A DNA stretch of 64,000 bases from Zoroaster sp. YZ-2022 (taxonomy: Eukaryota > Echinodermata > Asteroidea > Forcipulatida > Zoroasteridae). The DNA is taken from contig CM055828.1 of the NCBI GenBank assembly GCA_029582265.1, positions 13,923,777 through 13,987,776 on the forward strand, given 5' to 3'. The translations under genes were made by a program, and so were the position numbers. Positions 22,053-32,805 of the stretch are shown here, one piece after another. Within the stretch, counting starts at the first letter, position 1, and every line of letters starts with the position of its first letter. The notes below the pieces were generated by a model. It had not been told where the DNA came from. It saw nothing but the letters and a program-made list of their open reading frames with translations, and made no database searches.

Positions 22053-25000
22053 ACCAGACTGAAGCTAGCCGCGAATTGGGCCAGAAAAGCCAACCGCGAA
22101 TTCGCGGTTGGCAATTCCCAACCGTGAATTCACAGCCGCGAATTCAGAAAAGGGAATGAGCGACACAATTTACTGACGTTGGTCAAATTATTAACAGTTA
22201 ATTTTACCTATTACCTTTTATTTAAATGTACTTTTTATTAAATAATCATAAAGAACATGTCATTGTCCACACTTCATTCCTGTTAAAGCAAATTTGGCCC
22301 ACTAATTAGTGTCTAATTAGATCCTGTTTAAAGGGATACATATTGGAATGTGTCTGCACTTTATCTGGCCTTTTCTTATTTTTTCTACAAAAAGGGGTTC
22401 ACTAAAAACAAAATGTACCAAACATCTCTTAGAAATATAATTTTTTTATTTGATAATCATAAAGAACATGTCATTGTCCACACTTAATTTCCGTTAAGGC
22501 AAGTTTGGCCTATTAATTAGTGTCTAATTAGACCGTGTTTAAAGGGACAATTGACGACTTTTTGTCTGCACTTTTTCTGGCCTTTTCTTGTTTTTTGTAC
22601 AAAAAGGGATTCACTAAAAACAAAATGTACCAAACATCTTTAAGAAATATTAATTTTTTATTTGATAATCATAAAGAACATGTCATTGTCCACACTTAAT
22701 TTCCGTTAAGGCAAATTTGGCCCATTAATTAGTGTCTAATTAGACCGTGTTTAAAGGGAGAATTTTCTAAGTTTGCTAAAAGTTTTCACGCATTTCTTCT
22801 TTTTTGTGTAAAAAGGGGTTCACTAAAAACAAAATGTACCAAACCACTCTTATAAATATTAATTTTTTATTTGATAATCATAAAAAACATGTCATTGTCC
22901 ACACTTAATTTCCGTTAAGGCAAATTTGGCCCTTTAATTGGTGTCTAATTAGATCGTGTTTAAAGGGACAATTTTCGAAGGTGTCTGCACTTTTTCACGC
23001 ATTTCTTCTTCTTTTTTTATAAAAAGGGGTTCACTAAAAACAAAATGTACCAAACATCTCTTAGAAATATTAATTTTTTATTTGATAATCATAAAGAACA
23101 TGTCACTGTCCACACTTAATTTCCGTTAAGGCAAATTTGGTCAATTAATTAGTGTCTAATTAGACCGTGTTTTTAAAGGGACAAATATTGGAATGTGTCT
23201 GCACTTTTTCTGGCCTTTTCTTATTTTTTCTATAAAAAGGGGTTCACTAAAAACAAAATGTACCAAACATCTCTTAGAAATATAAATTTGTTATTTGATA
23301 ATCATAAAGAACATGTCATTGTCCACACTTAATTTCCGTTAAGGCAAGTTTGGCCCATTAATTAGTGTCTAATTAGACCGTGTTTAAAGGGACAATTGAC
23401 GACTTTTTGTCTGCACTTTTTCTGGCCTTTTCTTGTTTTTTGTACAAAAAGGGATTCACTAAAAACAAAATGTACCAAACATCTTTTAGAAATATTAATT
23501 TTTTATTTGATAATCATAAAGAACATGTCATTGTCCACACTTAATTTCCGTTAAGGCAAATTTGGCCCATTAATTAGTGTCTAATTAGACCGTGTTTAAA
23601 GGGAGAATTTTCGAAATTTGCTAAATATTTTCACGCATTTCTTCTTTTTTGTGCAAAAAGGGGTTCACTAAAAACAAAATGTACCAAACCACTCTTATAA
23701 ATATTAATTTTTTATTTGATAATCATAAAGAACATGTCATTGTCCACACTTAATTTCCGTTAAGGCAAATTTGGCCCATTAATTAGTGTCTAATTAGACC
23801 GTGTTTGAAGGGACAATTGTCGAATTTGGCTAAACTTCTTCACGAAAATTAAGTGTGGGCATTGACATGTTCTTTATGATTATCAAATACAAAATTAATA
23901 TTTATAAGAGATGTTTGGTACATTTAGTGAACCACTTGTACAAAAACAAGAAAAAACCAGAAAAAGTGCAGACAAAAGTCGTCACTGTCGCTTAAACACG
24001 GTCTAATTAGACACTAATTAATGTGCCAAACGCTTGTAACGAAATGGTGTGGACAATGACATGTTCTTTATGGTTATCAAATAAAAAATTAATATTTATA
24101 AGAGATGTTTGGTACATTGTTGTTTAGTGAACTTTTGCACAAAAAAAGAAATGCGTGAAAAGTGCAGACACCTTCGAACATTGTCCCTTTAAACACGATC
24201 TAATTAGACACTAATTAATGGTCCAAATTTGCCTTAACGGAAATTAAGTGTGGACAATGACATATTCTTTATGATTATCAAATAAAAAATTAATATTTAT
24301 AAGAGTGGTTTGGTACATTTTGTTTTTAGTGAACCCCTTTTTGCACAAAAAAGAAAAAATGCGTGAAAAAGTGCAGACACCTTCGAAAATTGTCCCTTTA
24401 AACACGGTCTAATTAGACACTAATTAGTGAACCCGTTTTTGTAGAAAAAATAAGAAAATGCCAGAAAAAGTGCAGACACATTCCAATATTTGTCCCTTTA
24501 AACACGGTCTAATTAGACACTAATTAATGGGCCAAATTTGCCTTAAATTAACGGAAATTAAGTGTGGACAATGACATGTTCTTTATCATTATCAAATAAA
24601 AAATTTATATTTCTAAGAGATGTTTGGTACATTTTGTTTTTAGTGAACCCGTTTTTGTAGAAAAAATAAGAAAATGCCAGAAAAAGTGCAGACACATTCC
24701 AATATTTGTCCCTTTAAACACGGTCTAATTAGACACTAATTAATGGGCCAAATTTGCCTTAACGGAAATTAAGTGTGGACAATGACATGTTCTTTATGAT
24801 TATCAAATAAAAAATTAATATTTCTAAGAGATGTTTGGTACATTTTGTTTTTAGTGAACCCGTTTTTGTAGAAAAAATAAGAAAATGCGTGAAAAAGTGC
24901 AGACACATTCCAATATTTGTCCCTTTAAACACGGTCTAATTAGACACTAATTAATGGGCCAAATTTGCCTTAACGGAAATTAAGTGTGGACAATGACATG

Positions 25001-25415
25001 TTCTTTATGATTATCAAATAAAAAATTAATATTTCTAAGAGATGTTTGGTACATTTTGTTTTTAGTGAACCCCTCTTTGTACAAAAAATAAGAAAAGGCC
25101 TGAAAAAGTGCAGACACATTCTAATATTTGTCCCTTTAAACACGGTCTAATTAGACACTAATTAGTGGGCCAAATTTGCTTTAACAGGAATGAAGTGAGG
25201 GCATTGACATGTTCTTTATGATTATTTAACAAAAAGTACATTTAAATAAAAGGTAATAGGTAAAATTAACTGTTAATAATTTGACCAACGTCAGTAAATT
25301 GTGTCGCTCATTCCCGTTTTCTGAATTCGCGGCTGTGAATTCGCTCTTGGGAATTCCCAACCGCGAATTCGCGGCTGCCTTTTCTGGCCCAATTCGCGGC
25401 TAGCTTCAGTCTGGT
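22053..25415. mobile_element. Foldback transposon with tandem-repeat arms and 8-bp target duplication
   Basis: The first 37 bp, ACCAGACTGAAGCTAGCCGC then GAATTGGGCCAGAAAAG, recur exactly inverted at the right end. Next come GCGAATTC-rich palindromes, a ~120-bp unique inverted stretch, and then tandem units of about 210 bp: eight in the left arm (to about 23845) and about seven, inverted, in the right arm. Each unit holds GTCCACACTTAATTTCCGTT, a GTCTAATTAGAC palindrome, GTGTTTAAAGGGA and a GGTTCACTAAAAACAAAATG block. No open frame of note exists, so it is non-autonomous. The 8-bp duplication and short termini fit mobilisation by a hAT- or P-type transposase; which one is not shown by the sequence. 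Confidence 0.9.
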
Positions 25416-26793
25416 GTACGAACTTGGGCCCTTGCTAATACTTTGGTTGGTGTCAACAGTACCCACAACATAAACACTACGCCAGGCATTCGCGGGTACC
25501 AACTAAAAATAGCATGGCGCGGCGTGGGGGCGCATGCAACGTAAATAATACATGCCGAGTCTGTACCTAGACATGCATGCAGCGTGTGCGTGTGTGCATC
25601 GGATATAGCATCGACGCATCGATTGTCGTGTCGCTGTACTGTACATATGTACATTACGTGGCCAGGGCTTTACGTCAACATGCTGTCAAAGGGTCGACTA
25701 GCAAATATAAAAAAAAGAGCGAACTGAATACTGCCACATCCAAATGCATAAAACTTGATGTTTTTTTCGGGTTAACATTGTTGTGTTTTTTATTTATTTT
25801 TAATTGGTGACATAAACTGTTACTGTTTTCATGTAGGCCTACATGTAATAAAACCCAAACGGAGACAGATAAAGGAAACTTTAGTCTTATTGTGCTGAAT
25901 TGGAGTGTGTTAATTTTTCATTGTTTAAAAAAAAAAAAATTTTTAAGATTGCCTTGGTGCCCTTTACGTTTTTTTTTTTATCATTGCTGTGATGCCCTTT
26001 GAAAATCTAAAAAATTGCCTTGGTGCCCTGATTTTTTAATGTTTTCATTATTGTTGTGTTCAGTTGGTTAGAAATAAAATATGAAATGAGCCTTCTTCAT
26101 TTCAGAATTAAAGCAAAAGCATTACTGTACACTAATGTGCCTGATCTTTTCCTCTGTTATTAGAATAGAATCCGTTATTAATTAAAGAAACATTAGTATT
26201 GCACATAATATGCACATAATAATAAGGTAACTGACAACTGTTGTTTATAATGCACGTTCTGATGCAAAATGCCTAAATTACTTTAAAAAACAGTGATTTG
26301 ATTAAAAGTATTAAAAAAAACATACGGGCGAGTGAAAAGGCTTGCGGGCTAGTGAAAAGTTTGGTTTACTAGCCCGGCCGGCGAGTGAAAAAAAAAGTTA
26401 AGGGAAAACCCTGTAATCGTTTTCCCAAGCTATGGGAATCATTTCACATGATATTACTTGAACTTAGATGAAAATATTGAAGACGGTCATAATAAGGTGA
26501 GTCGTCTCTCGACGATTCTCCCTCTCTCACAAATGTGGTCGCTGATCTGCCCTTTTTCGTTTTGCATAATGTTGGTTAATGTATTATCATAAAAACGTCA
26601 AATGCGTTGGGTTTTTCAAAACGTATGTAATTAAAAATTCCAGCCGACGAACTCCCAGTAAAAGTAAGGGTTGGTCGCGCCTGAAATTGTTACATTGTGC
26701 CCCATACACAAACTTAAAATGCATGTGTTCAAAGAGCGTTAAATTAAAAGCATGATTTTAACATTGTCTTTGCATAACACTCTTTCTCATCAG

Positions 26794-27113
26794 GATAACC
26801 TTGACGAAGTCGTTCTGTTATGGAATACTCATCGTATTCGTCCCTATCGGAATCGGATGAATCCAAGTGGTAGACCTACGCTCATCTATAATACCTCCAT
26901 GGAGCACAGAACCACTTGTGCAGAATCACCGACGGTGAGATTCGTCTGTGTCGAGATGAATGTACCTCCAAAGCGGCTACCCATGCGATAAAACTGTGTT
27001 TAATTTGTGTTTGTCTTCTGATGGAAGAGTCTGGCTGGAACAAACCGTCTTATCCAGATGAGGCAGCTGAGCTCTACAACTTCCTCCGAAACGCCATCAT
27101 AATGAATTTGTGA
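26794..27113 (+). pseudogene. Broken rve-type transposase, last exon
   Basis: Starts right after the acceptor with DNLDEVVLLWNTHRIRPYRN, then SGRPTLIYN, as in the family C-terminal to the DDE core. A frameshift near 26900 shifts the frame into CRDECTSKAATHAIKLC, then MEESGW and ELYNFLRNAI, ending at a stop at 27111-27113. It is homologous in order and spacing to the C-terminal part of the family. Confidence 0.8.
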
Positions 27114-27778
27114 TATCCCAATGTTAGTTTGGACTGAGTGGAATTAATATAAACCACAAGGCCTATTTTTTCCCAGTGGAAATGTTTCATAATAAATTGT
27201 AAGGGCCCACTGGTGAAATATAGTACTTAGAAATATTAAAGGGGCGAAAGTTTTTGATTTTTGAAAAAGTGTCCCCCACTAAGTTCTTGATCCACCGCTG
27301 TGGGCTATTTATAAGTTGTACAAACTGCAGACAACCAAAACAAACAAACAAACAAACAAACGAAAACAAGCAAACAATTATTTTAACAAGAACATTGTTT
27401 TAATGGTTCAAATATAAAGGAACCGAACACAAATAAGCGAACAAGGAACGTGAATTTTCTGTAATAAATGTTTCTGTAATAAATTTAATAAATAGTGATA
27501 ACATTTAAAAAATCACCTGTGTCTTTCATTTTAACCTTGGTTGTTGAATACCTTCAAAATATTTATCATCCAATACATATCGGGGAAAATACGTTCAATA
27601 CTACGTTGCAGCTGCTTGATTTTTACATAAAATACTGGGATCTCATTCGATATTCTTTCAGGCATTACCCTCATTCGCAACTGTAAAAAGGGTATGGGTA
27701 AATTCCTTGGCCAATTATTAGACACATTAAGCCATCAAGTGCGATTTCGTTCACACAGCTTATAATATGACTTAATTA

Positions 27779-28475
27779 TCTCGTTCGAACGACTTATTAT
27801 CTCGTTCGAACGACTTTAATTACTATGTCGTTTGAACGACTTAGTATCTCGTTCGAACGACTTAATTATCTCGTTCAAACGACTTACTACGTCGTTTGAA
27901 CGACTTAGTATCTCGTTCGAACGACTTAGTATCTCGTTCGAACGACTCGTCGTTCGAATGACTTAATTATCTCGTCCAAACGACTTACTATGTCGTTTGA
28001 ACGACTTAGTATCTCGTTCGAATGACTCGTCGTTCGAATGACTTAATTATCTCGTTCAAACGACTTACTATGTCGTTTGAACGAGTTAGTATCTCGTTCG
28101 AACGACTTAGTATCTCGTTCGAACGACTTACTATGTCGTTCGAACGACTTAATTATCTCGTTCGAACGACTTACTATGTCGTTCGAACGACTTAATTATC
28201 TCGTTCGAACGACTTACTATGTCGTTCGAACGACTTAATTATCTCGTTCGAACGACTTACTATGTCGTTCGAACGACTTAATTATCTCGTTCGAACGACT
28301 TACTATGTCGTTCGAACGACCATTATCGTTCGAACGACGTTCGAACGACTTAGTATCTCGTTCGAACGACTTAATGTCGTTCGAACGACTTACTATGTCG
28401 TTCGAACGACTTACTACGTCGTTCGAACGACTTATTATGTCGTTCGAACGACTTATTATCTCGTTCGAACGACTT
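27779..28475. repeat. Right array of TCGTTCGAACGA palindromes (about 38 copies)
   Basis: About 38 units of GTCGTTCGAACGAC or CTCGTTCGAACGAC with ~11-bp spacers. From about 28100 to 28320 the copies form a clean two-unit pattern, ACTATGTCGTTCGAACGACT then TAATTATCTCGTTCGAACGA, repeated several times. The part at 27826-28095 carries TTTGAA, TTCAAA and TTCGAATG variants, mostly C-to-T type changes at CpG. Confidence 0.95.
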
Positions 28476-28527
28476 TAAAAAAAATCTTTACCCTTCAATT
28501 TGGCAGCAATGCGCTTCCGTACTTATA

Positions 28528-29989
28528 CTATATTACATAGATTAGATTTATCGACAGTGTTTTTGTTAGTTGGATGACATTTTCTGAATATTTTCATTGG
28601 AACATTGCTATGTACTATGAAAAAGAAAAGATTTGTTTTCCTTTCTATAAGGAAATCATGCAGTGTTCCGATAAAAACAAACACTTCATGGTTGCTGGTA
28701 AATTAGCGGAAAACACGAATACAAAGATCATGTCTGTAATATTTTTTAAACAGATTTATTGAAATTGCACACATTCATCCTGGAGTGTGAGTGATGAGAG
28801 GGAGAAAAGGCCGGCAAAACACTCAACGGTCTTATTTTTTTTTTTAAATAAGTTATTTAAGTTAAATAGCAAATTTTATATTGTCCAGTGTTTCAGCGCC
28901 TTATGCTGGAAATGTTTTATTATTTAAATGACATCAAATAAAATACAATACTAAATTAAATTATCTTGTCTTCAGTTTAACATTTCTTTTTAACACGAAT
29001 ATCTCGGTTAACAATGTTAAGGGTTAATTAAAACTTGTTTAATTAGTCTTAAAAGATGGGGGCGGGATACCAAGCTCGACGTGTGCGCGTTCGTCGTCGA
29101 ATGCATGGAGTCATACAAACTGGAGAAATTATTAAATTTGTGCTAGAAAAAATTAGTAATTGTATTTTAAGAAAATAATGTCGTACTAATGCTTATATAG
29201 GCCTACATACTATGTAGTGATGGCGTGCATTCCTGCTAGCCCTGCCGTTGATTTTTTTCCTGCAATACAATTTTTGACTTTATTTTCCTTTAAAAAATTC
29301 CTCCACAACCGTGAATTACTATTATATAGAAAGGCTTTGCTTCTGAATTAATTTTGTAATTGAAAAAAAATGTATAAAAAATGTATAAATAAAAATTTAC
29401 AAATGTTGAAAACCTAGTTTTGAACTTGGTACCTTCTGTTTGTAGACTAGACTACTATGCGACTTTGACGGTTAATTAATTATTAAAGAACCTTTTTAAA
29501 ATTAGACTTCTTTGCCAATTTCTAAGCCATTGACGAAAATGAGTCCTATGCTGCAGAAAAAACAGCGCCCCTGCGGCCGACCCTTAGCTCTGCATACACT
29601 GAGCTCGTACCCACTGGTTTGGATCTAAAAAGGCGCTGGGTAAAAGCAAGCGAGCTATTTATCGCGCATGCGCACATGCGCACTTAAGATGCGCGTCAGC
29701 AGTATTTGACTCACACAAGCCTCCTCTCACGCCAGGTCAACTTACGTTTTTAAGAGGTATTTGTAAAGATTTACTTCAACATAATGATGAAATGATGGGA
29801 ACGTGGACAAACGGAAGAAACTCCACCTATATTTTCATTTATTAGCGCAGTGATTTTTACGGTGAGAAAGCTTTGTAATGTTGTTAACTGGGACGTTGTA
29901 GTTGTACAGGTCTGTCAATGTCATGTCTGTAGCGCAGCATGACTGAAATTTACTGTCAACTCGCCCCAAATCTTTAGCCAGCTCGCCCC
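28528..29989. other. Gene-free flank with an NRF1-like site
   Basis: No exon is recognised. Around 29630-29720 GC content rises and CGCGCATGCGCA (29663-29674) with a second CATGCGCA match the animal NRF1 promoter motif, so an unrecognised start site could be here. Confidence 0.35.
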
Positions 29990-32805
29990 AAACCGGTCCT
30001 ACTATACTAAAAACCGACAACTCACGACAACACGTTCTAAATGCACTCAAAACTCAAAAATAAAGTTATAAATATGTTTATAAGAGACAGTGGCATACAT
30101 AACGAGTTTCAGTTTTTGAAAATGTGGTTTTTTAATTAGCAATAAACATGATAAAAATGATTTTCTTCGCTGCAGTTAACGTGTTAGTATTGGCCGCCAT
30201 CTTGCTTGCGCAATGCAAAAGGACAGTACCATTATGTCAAAGGGTGAAATTTTTTTGTCGGCCCATGCCAGGCAAGAGGGGAAGTCTTTTGTTGTATTTT
30301 TATGGAGTGTAAAACAATAACAATGATAGGCAGATTCACGCAAACCGCCGATGGTGGCGCTATTTTTCATATCCTTTTTTCTGTCGAAGTTTTGACCCGC
30401 CGAACTTTCATGTTAAAATTCTAATATAAAGGGTAGTTTACGGATGTAGTCACTTCTAGTGTCGATAAATGGATACTACACATCGTGGTTATCTTAATTG
30501 ATCAGTCCATGCCAACTGTAACGTTGGCACAAAAACAGTGCAACTTGCGCAAAATAGACTTTGTTAGTACTACAAGGATACATTGCAGGCAAATTCGGTC
30601 ACAACTTTTCAAATGAAACTGGATCTTAAAAATTACCAAATATTTAAATCAACAAAAATTCGTAACTTTGCATAGGGTTAACCTATCATGACCATTGACC
30701 CCTCATTTTCTTTCTAATTTTTTGTTCTATCCAGTGATATGACATTTAAAAGCATTGAAGCAACTTCAAATTTTCATGAAACTGCCTAACAATGAATTGC
30801 AATATACATGTAATTACAATCATGTAATGATGTATAATTGTATTTACAGATGTAGAAAACATACAAATTTTTGTGAAGTATTTTAGGTCTAGTAATAGTA
30901 TTGTCACTGCCAGGAAAAATTGTTAAGTTTATTTATATTTATTTATTTATATTTATTTATATATTTATTTATTTATATATTTATTTTTATTTATTTATTT
31001 TTGTTTTTATTTATTTATATTTATTTTTATTTATTTATATATTTATTTATTAATTATTATTTTTTAGAAAATGTAAATGTTCTGAAGCTCTTAACCATGA
31101 TTGACATCCCAGTGGTGATCAAGTAGTTCTTCATCGGTGAATCAAAGAGTCCTATGTGTTGCTGCTGAGCAATTAATTTTCGCCAATAAGTATGAATGCC
31201 AGCTGTCACGATAGTTGGTTTATACTTTATAAAACTCTTTTGACAAAATTTATGTTTTCTTATTCATTCAACAAGTAACTGTGTCTGCATTGTCAGAAAA
31301 CTACGTTACCGTAGGTCAAAAACATCACAAGAACAACCATGACTTTTAATTTTGTTCAAACTTTATTCGCAGATTAGTAAACATTCACGAGAATAATACA
31401 AACAAGCAGAATAAAGATTAAAAAGTACAACCATTTTCACTAAATTTGGATTTATTGAATTTATTTAAACCAGTCGGCCTAAACATAGTTAAAACTTACA
31501 AGGTCAATATAATACACTTTATATTAATATTTTACAAAATAAAATACCAGGACACAATATAGGTAGGCAGTTTCATGAAAATTTGAAGTTGCTTCAATTC
31601 TTTTAAATGTCATATCACTGGATAGAGCAAACAATTAGAAAGAAAATGAGGGGTCAATGGTCATGAAAGGTTAACCCTGTGCAAAGTTACGAATTTTTGT
31701 TGATTTAAATATTTGGTCATTTTGGAGGCCAGTTTCATTTGAAAAGTTGTGACCGCATTTGCCTGCAACGTATCCTTGTACTAGTACTAACAAAGTGTCT
31801 ATATAGCATGTACCCCTTTTATAACAAAAAAATCTCATTGAATACCAAAATCCACCCGTGCGTGACACCCCGATTCACCGAGTCAAATCGCCGATAGCGG
31901 TGATTTTTTTTTGAATTTGCTGTCGGATCATTTTCCGCGAGTTGCACTGTTTTTCCGCCAACGTTACAGTTGGCATCGACTGACCAATTAAGATAACCAC
32001 GATACGGTGTATCCTTTTTTCGTGGTTTCAAGTTTCGTGAAGACCATCCAATACCTCTAAATTGATGATGAATTTCCGTCATGCACAATGATGAAAAACG
32101 GGTCGTAAACACGGCGATATTTCTAACGTCCGAGTTCGGATATTTTGCATTGAAACGAAGCAAAATTTATGAATGAATCTAAGATGGCGTCTACAGCATG
32201 CAGGACCGAATCACTGTTTAAAAAATAACGATTAATCCGCACAGCGACAACGCGAGCTACGGACAGCCAGGGGGAACGTTTTCGCGAGAACCCGGATGTG
32301 AGTGAGTTGGTCACAATCGCGATGTCTAAAATTAGCTTTTGAAGTGCGCCGCCAGCGGCGGCTTGCGTGAATCTGCCTAATATAGGCCTATTATACTACA
32401 AACATAAAATTATAACCATTGTACATGAAACTAAATTTCGTGTGCCGGCGGGACACAGGCACACGGACACAGCCCGCGTTATGATGTCACCCGCTTTGTA
32501 GTCTGGTTTACTTTCACCCTTTCACATAATGGTATAGTCCTCTTACGTTGCACAAGCAAGATGGCGGCCAATACTACTGCAGCGAAGAAAATCAGAGAAG
32601 AACATTTTTATTGCTAATTAAAACCACATTTTCAAAAACTGAAACCCTGTATGTAATGTATGCCACTGTCCCTTATAAACATAGTTTTAACTTTATTTTT
32701 GAGTTTTCAGTGCATTTAGAACGTGTTGTCGTCAGTTGTCGTGAGTTGTCGTGAGTTGTCGTGAGTTGTCCTCAGTTGTCAGTTTTTAGTAGGACCCCCC
32801 CAAAC
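29990..32805. mobile_element. Large palindromic element with unequal arms
   Basis: The left arm (about 29993-30788) and right arm (about 31563-32805) are reverse complements in long blocks. Examples are GGTCCTACTA, AAAACCGACAACTCAC, CCACATTTTCAAAAACTGAA, CCAACTGTAACGTTGGC and AAGCAACTTCAAATTTTCAT. The right arm has about 440 bp more, so one side gained or lost sequence. GTTGTCGTGA is repeated four to five times at the right outer edge. The loop contains a (TTTA)n tract. No coding sequence was recognised. Confidence 0.8.
30924..31062. repeat. TTTA/TTTATA microsatellite
   Basis: An almost uninterrupted run of TTTA and TTTATA units in the loop of the palindromic element. Confidence 0.95.

Larger units (their letters stand above)
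21579..26413. mobile_element. hAT-like element nested in the transposase intron
   Basis: Left end CAGGGTTCGACCTTAG; right end is the inverted CAGGGTTTTCCCTTAA. Both sides carry subterminal GCGAGTGAAAA and CTCGCC motifs. The 5-bp TAATC directly abuts both ends (21574-21578 and 26414-26418), shorter than the 8 bp usual for hAT. Interior sequence outside the foldback has GTGATGCCCTTTRAAAAT near 21762 and 25988 in the same orientation. No transposase frame seen. Confidence 0.6.
21208..26793 (+). other. Intron of the transposase gene, enlarged by nested insertions
   Basis: Donor CAG/GTGAGG at 21208 and acceptor TCTTTCTCATCAG ending at 26793 join two halves of the conserved peptide MIQ-DNLDEVVLLWN without a phase change. 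Nearly all of this 5.6-kb intron is later insertion (21579-26413). Confidence 0.7.
20086..28521 (+). mobile_element. Integrase (rve/DDE)-type DNA transposon, ends carrying palindrome arrays, with nested insertions
   Basis: The two ends are inverted copies: TACGGAAGCGCATTGCTGCC at 20086 and its complement ending at 28521, followed on each side by a similar ~45-bp AT-rich stretch and then an array of TCGTTCGAACGA palindromes. A perfect 6-bp duplication CTTATA flanks the whole. Between the arrays lies a broken transposase gene of the multi-copy animal 'integrase core domain' type (20349-21207 and 26794-27113). Without the nested 5-kb material it would be about 3.5 kb. From memory, the 6-bp duplication and IS3-like integrase suit the IS3EU superfamily, but I could not check this. 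Remaining internal sequence (27114-27770) is AT-rich with a (CAAA)n run near 27340. Confidence 0.85.

Noticed and set aside
20131..28475. CRISPR-like arrays
   Set aside because: The repeats are 12-bp palindromes with short AT spacers that are themselves repeated, in a eukaryotic transposon; nothing else fits CRISPR.
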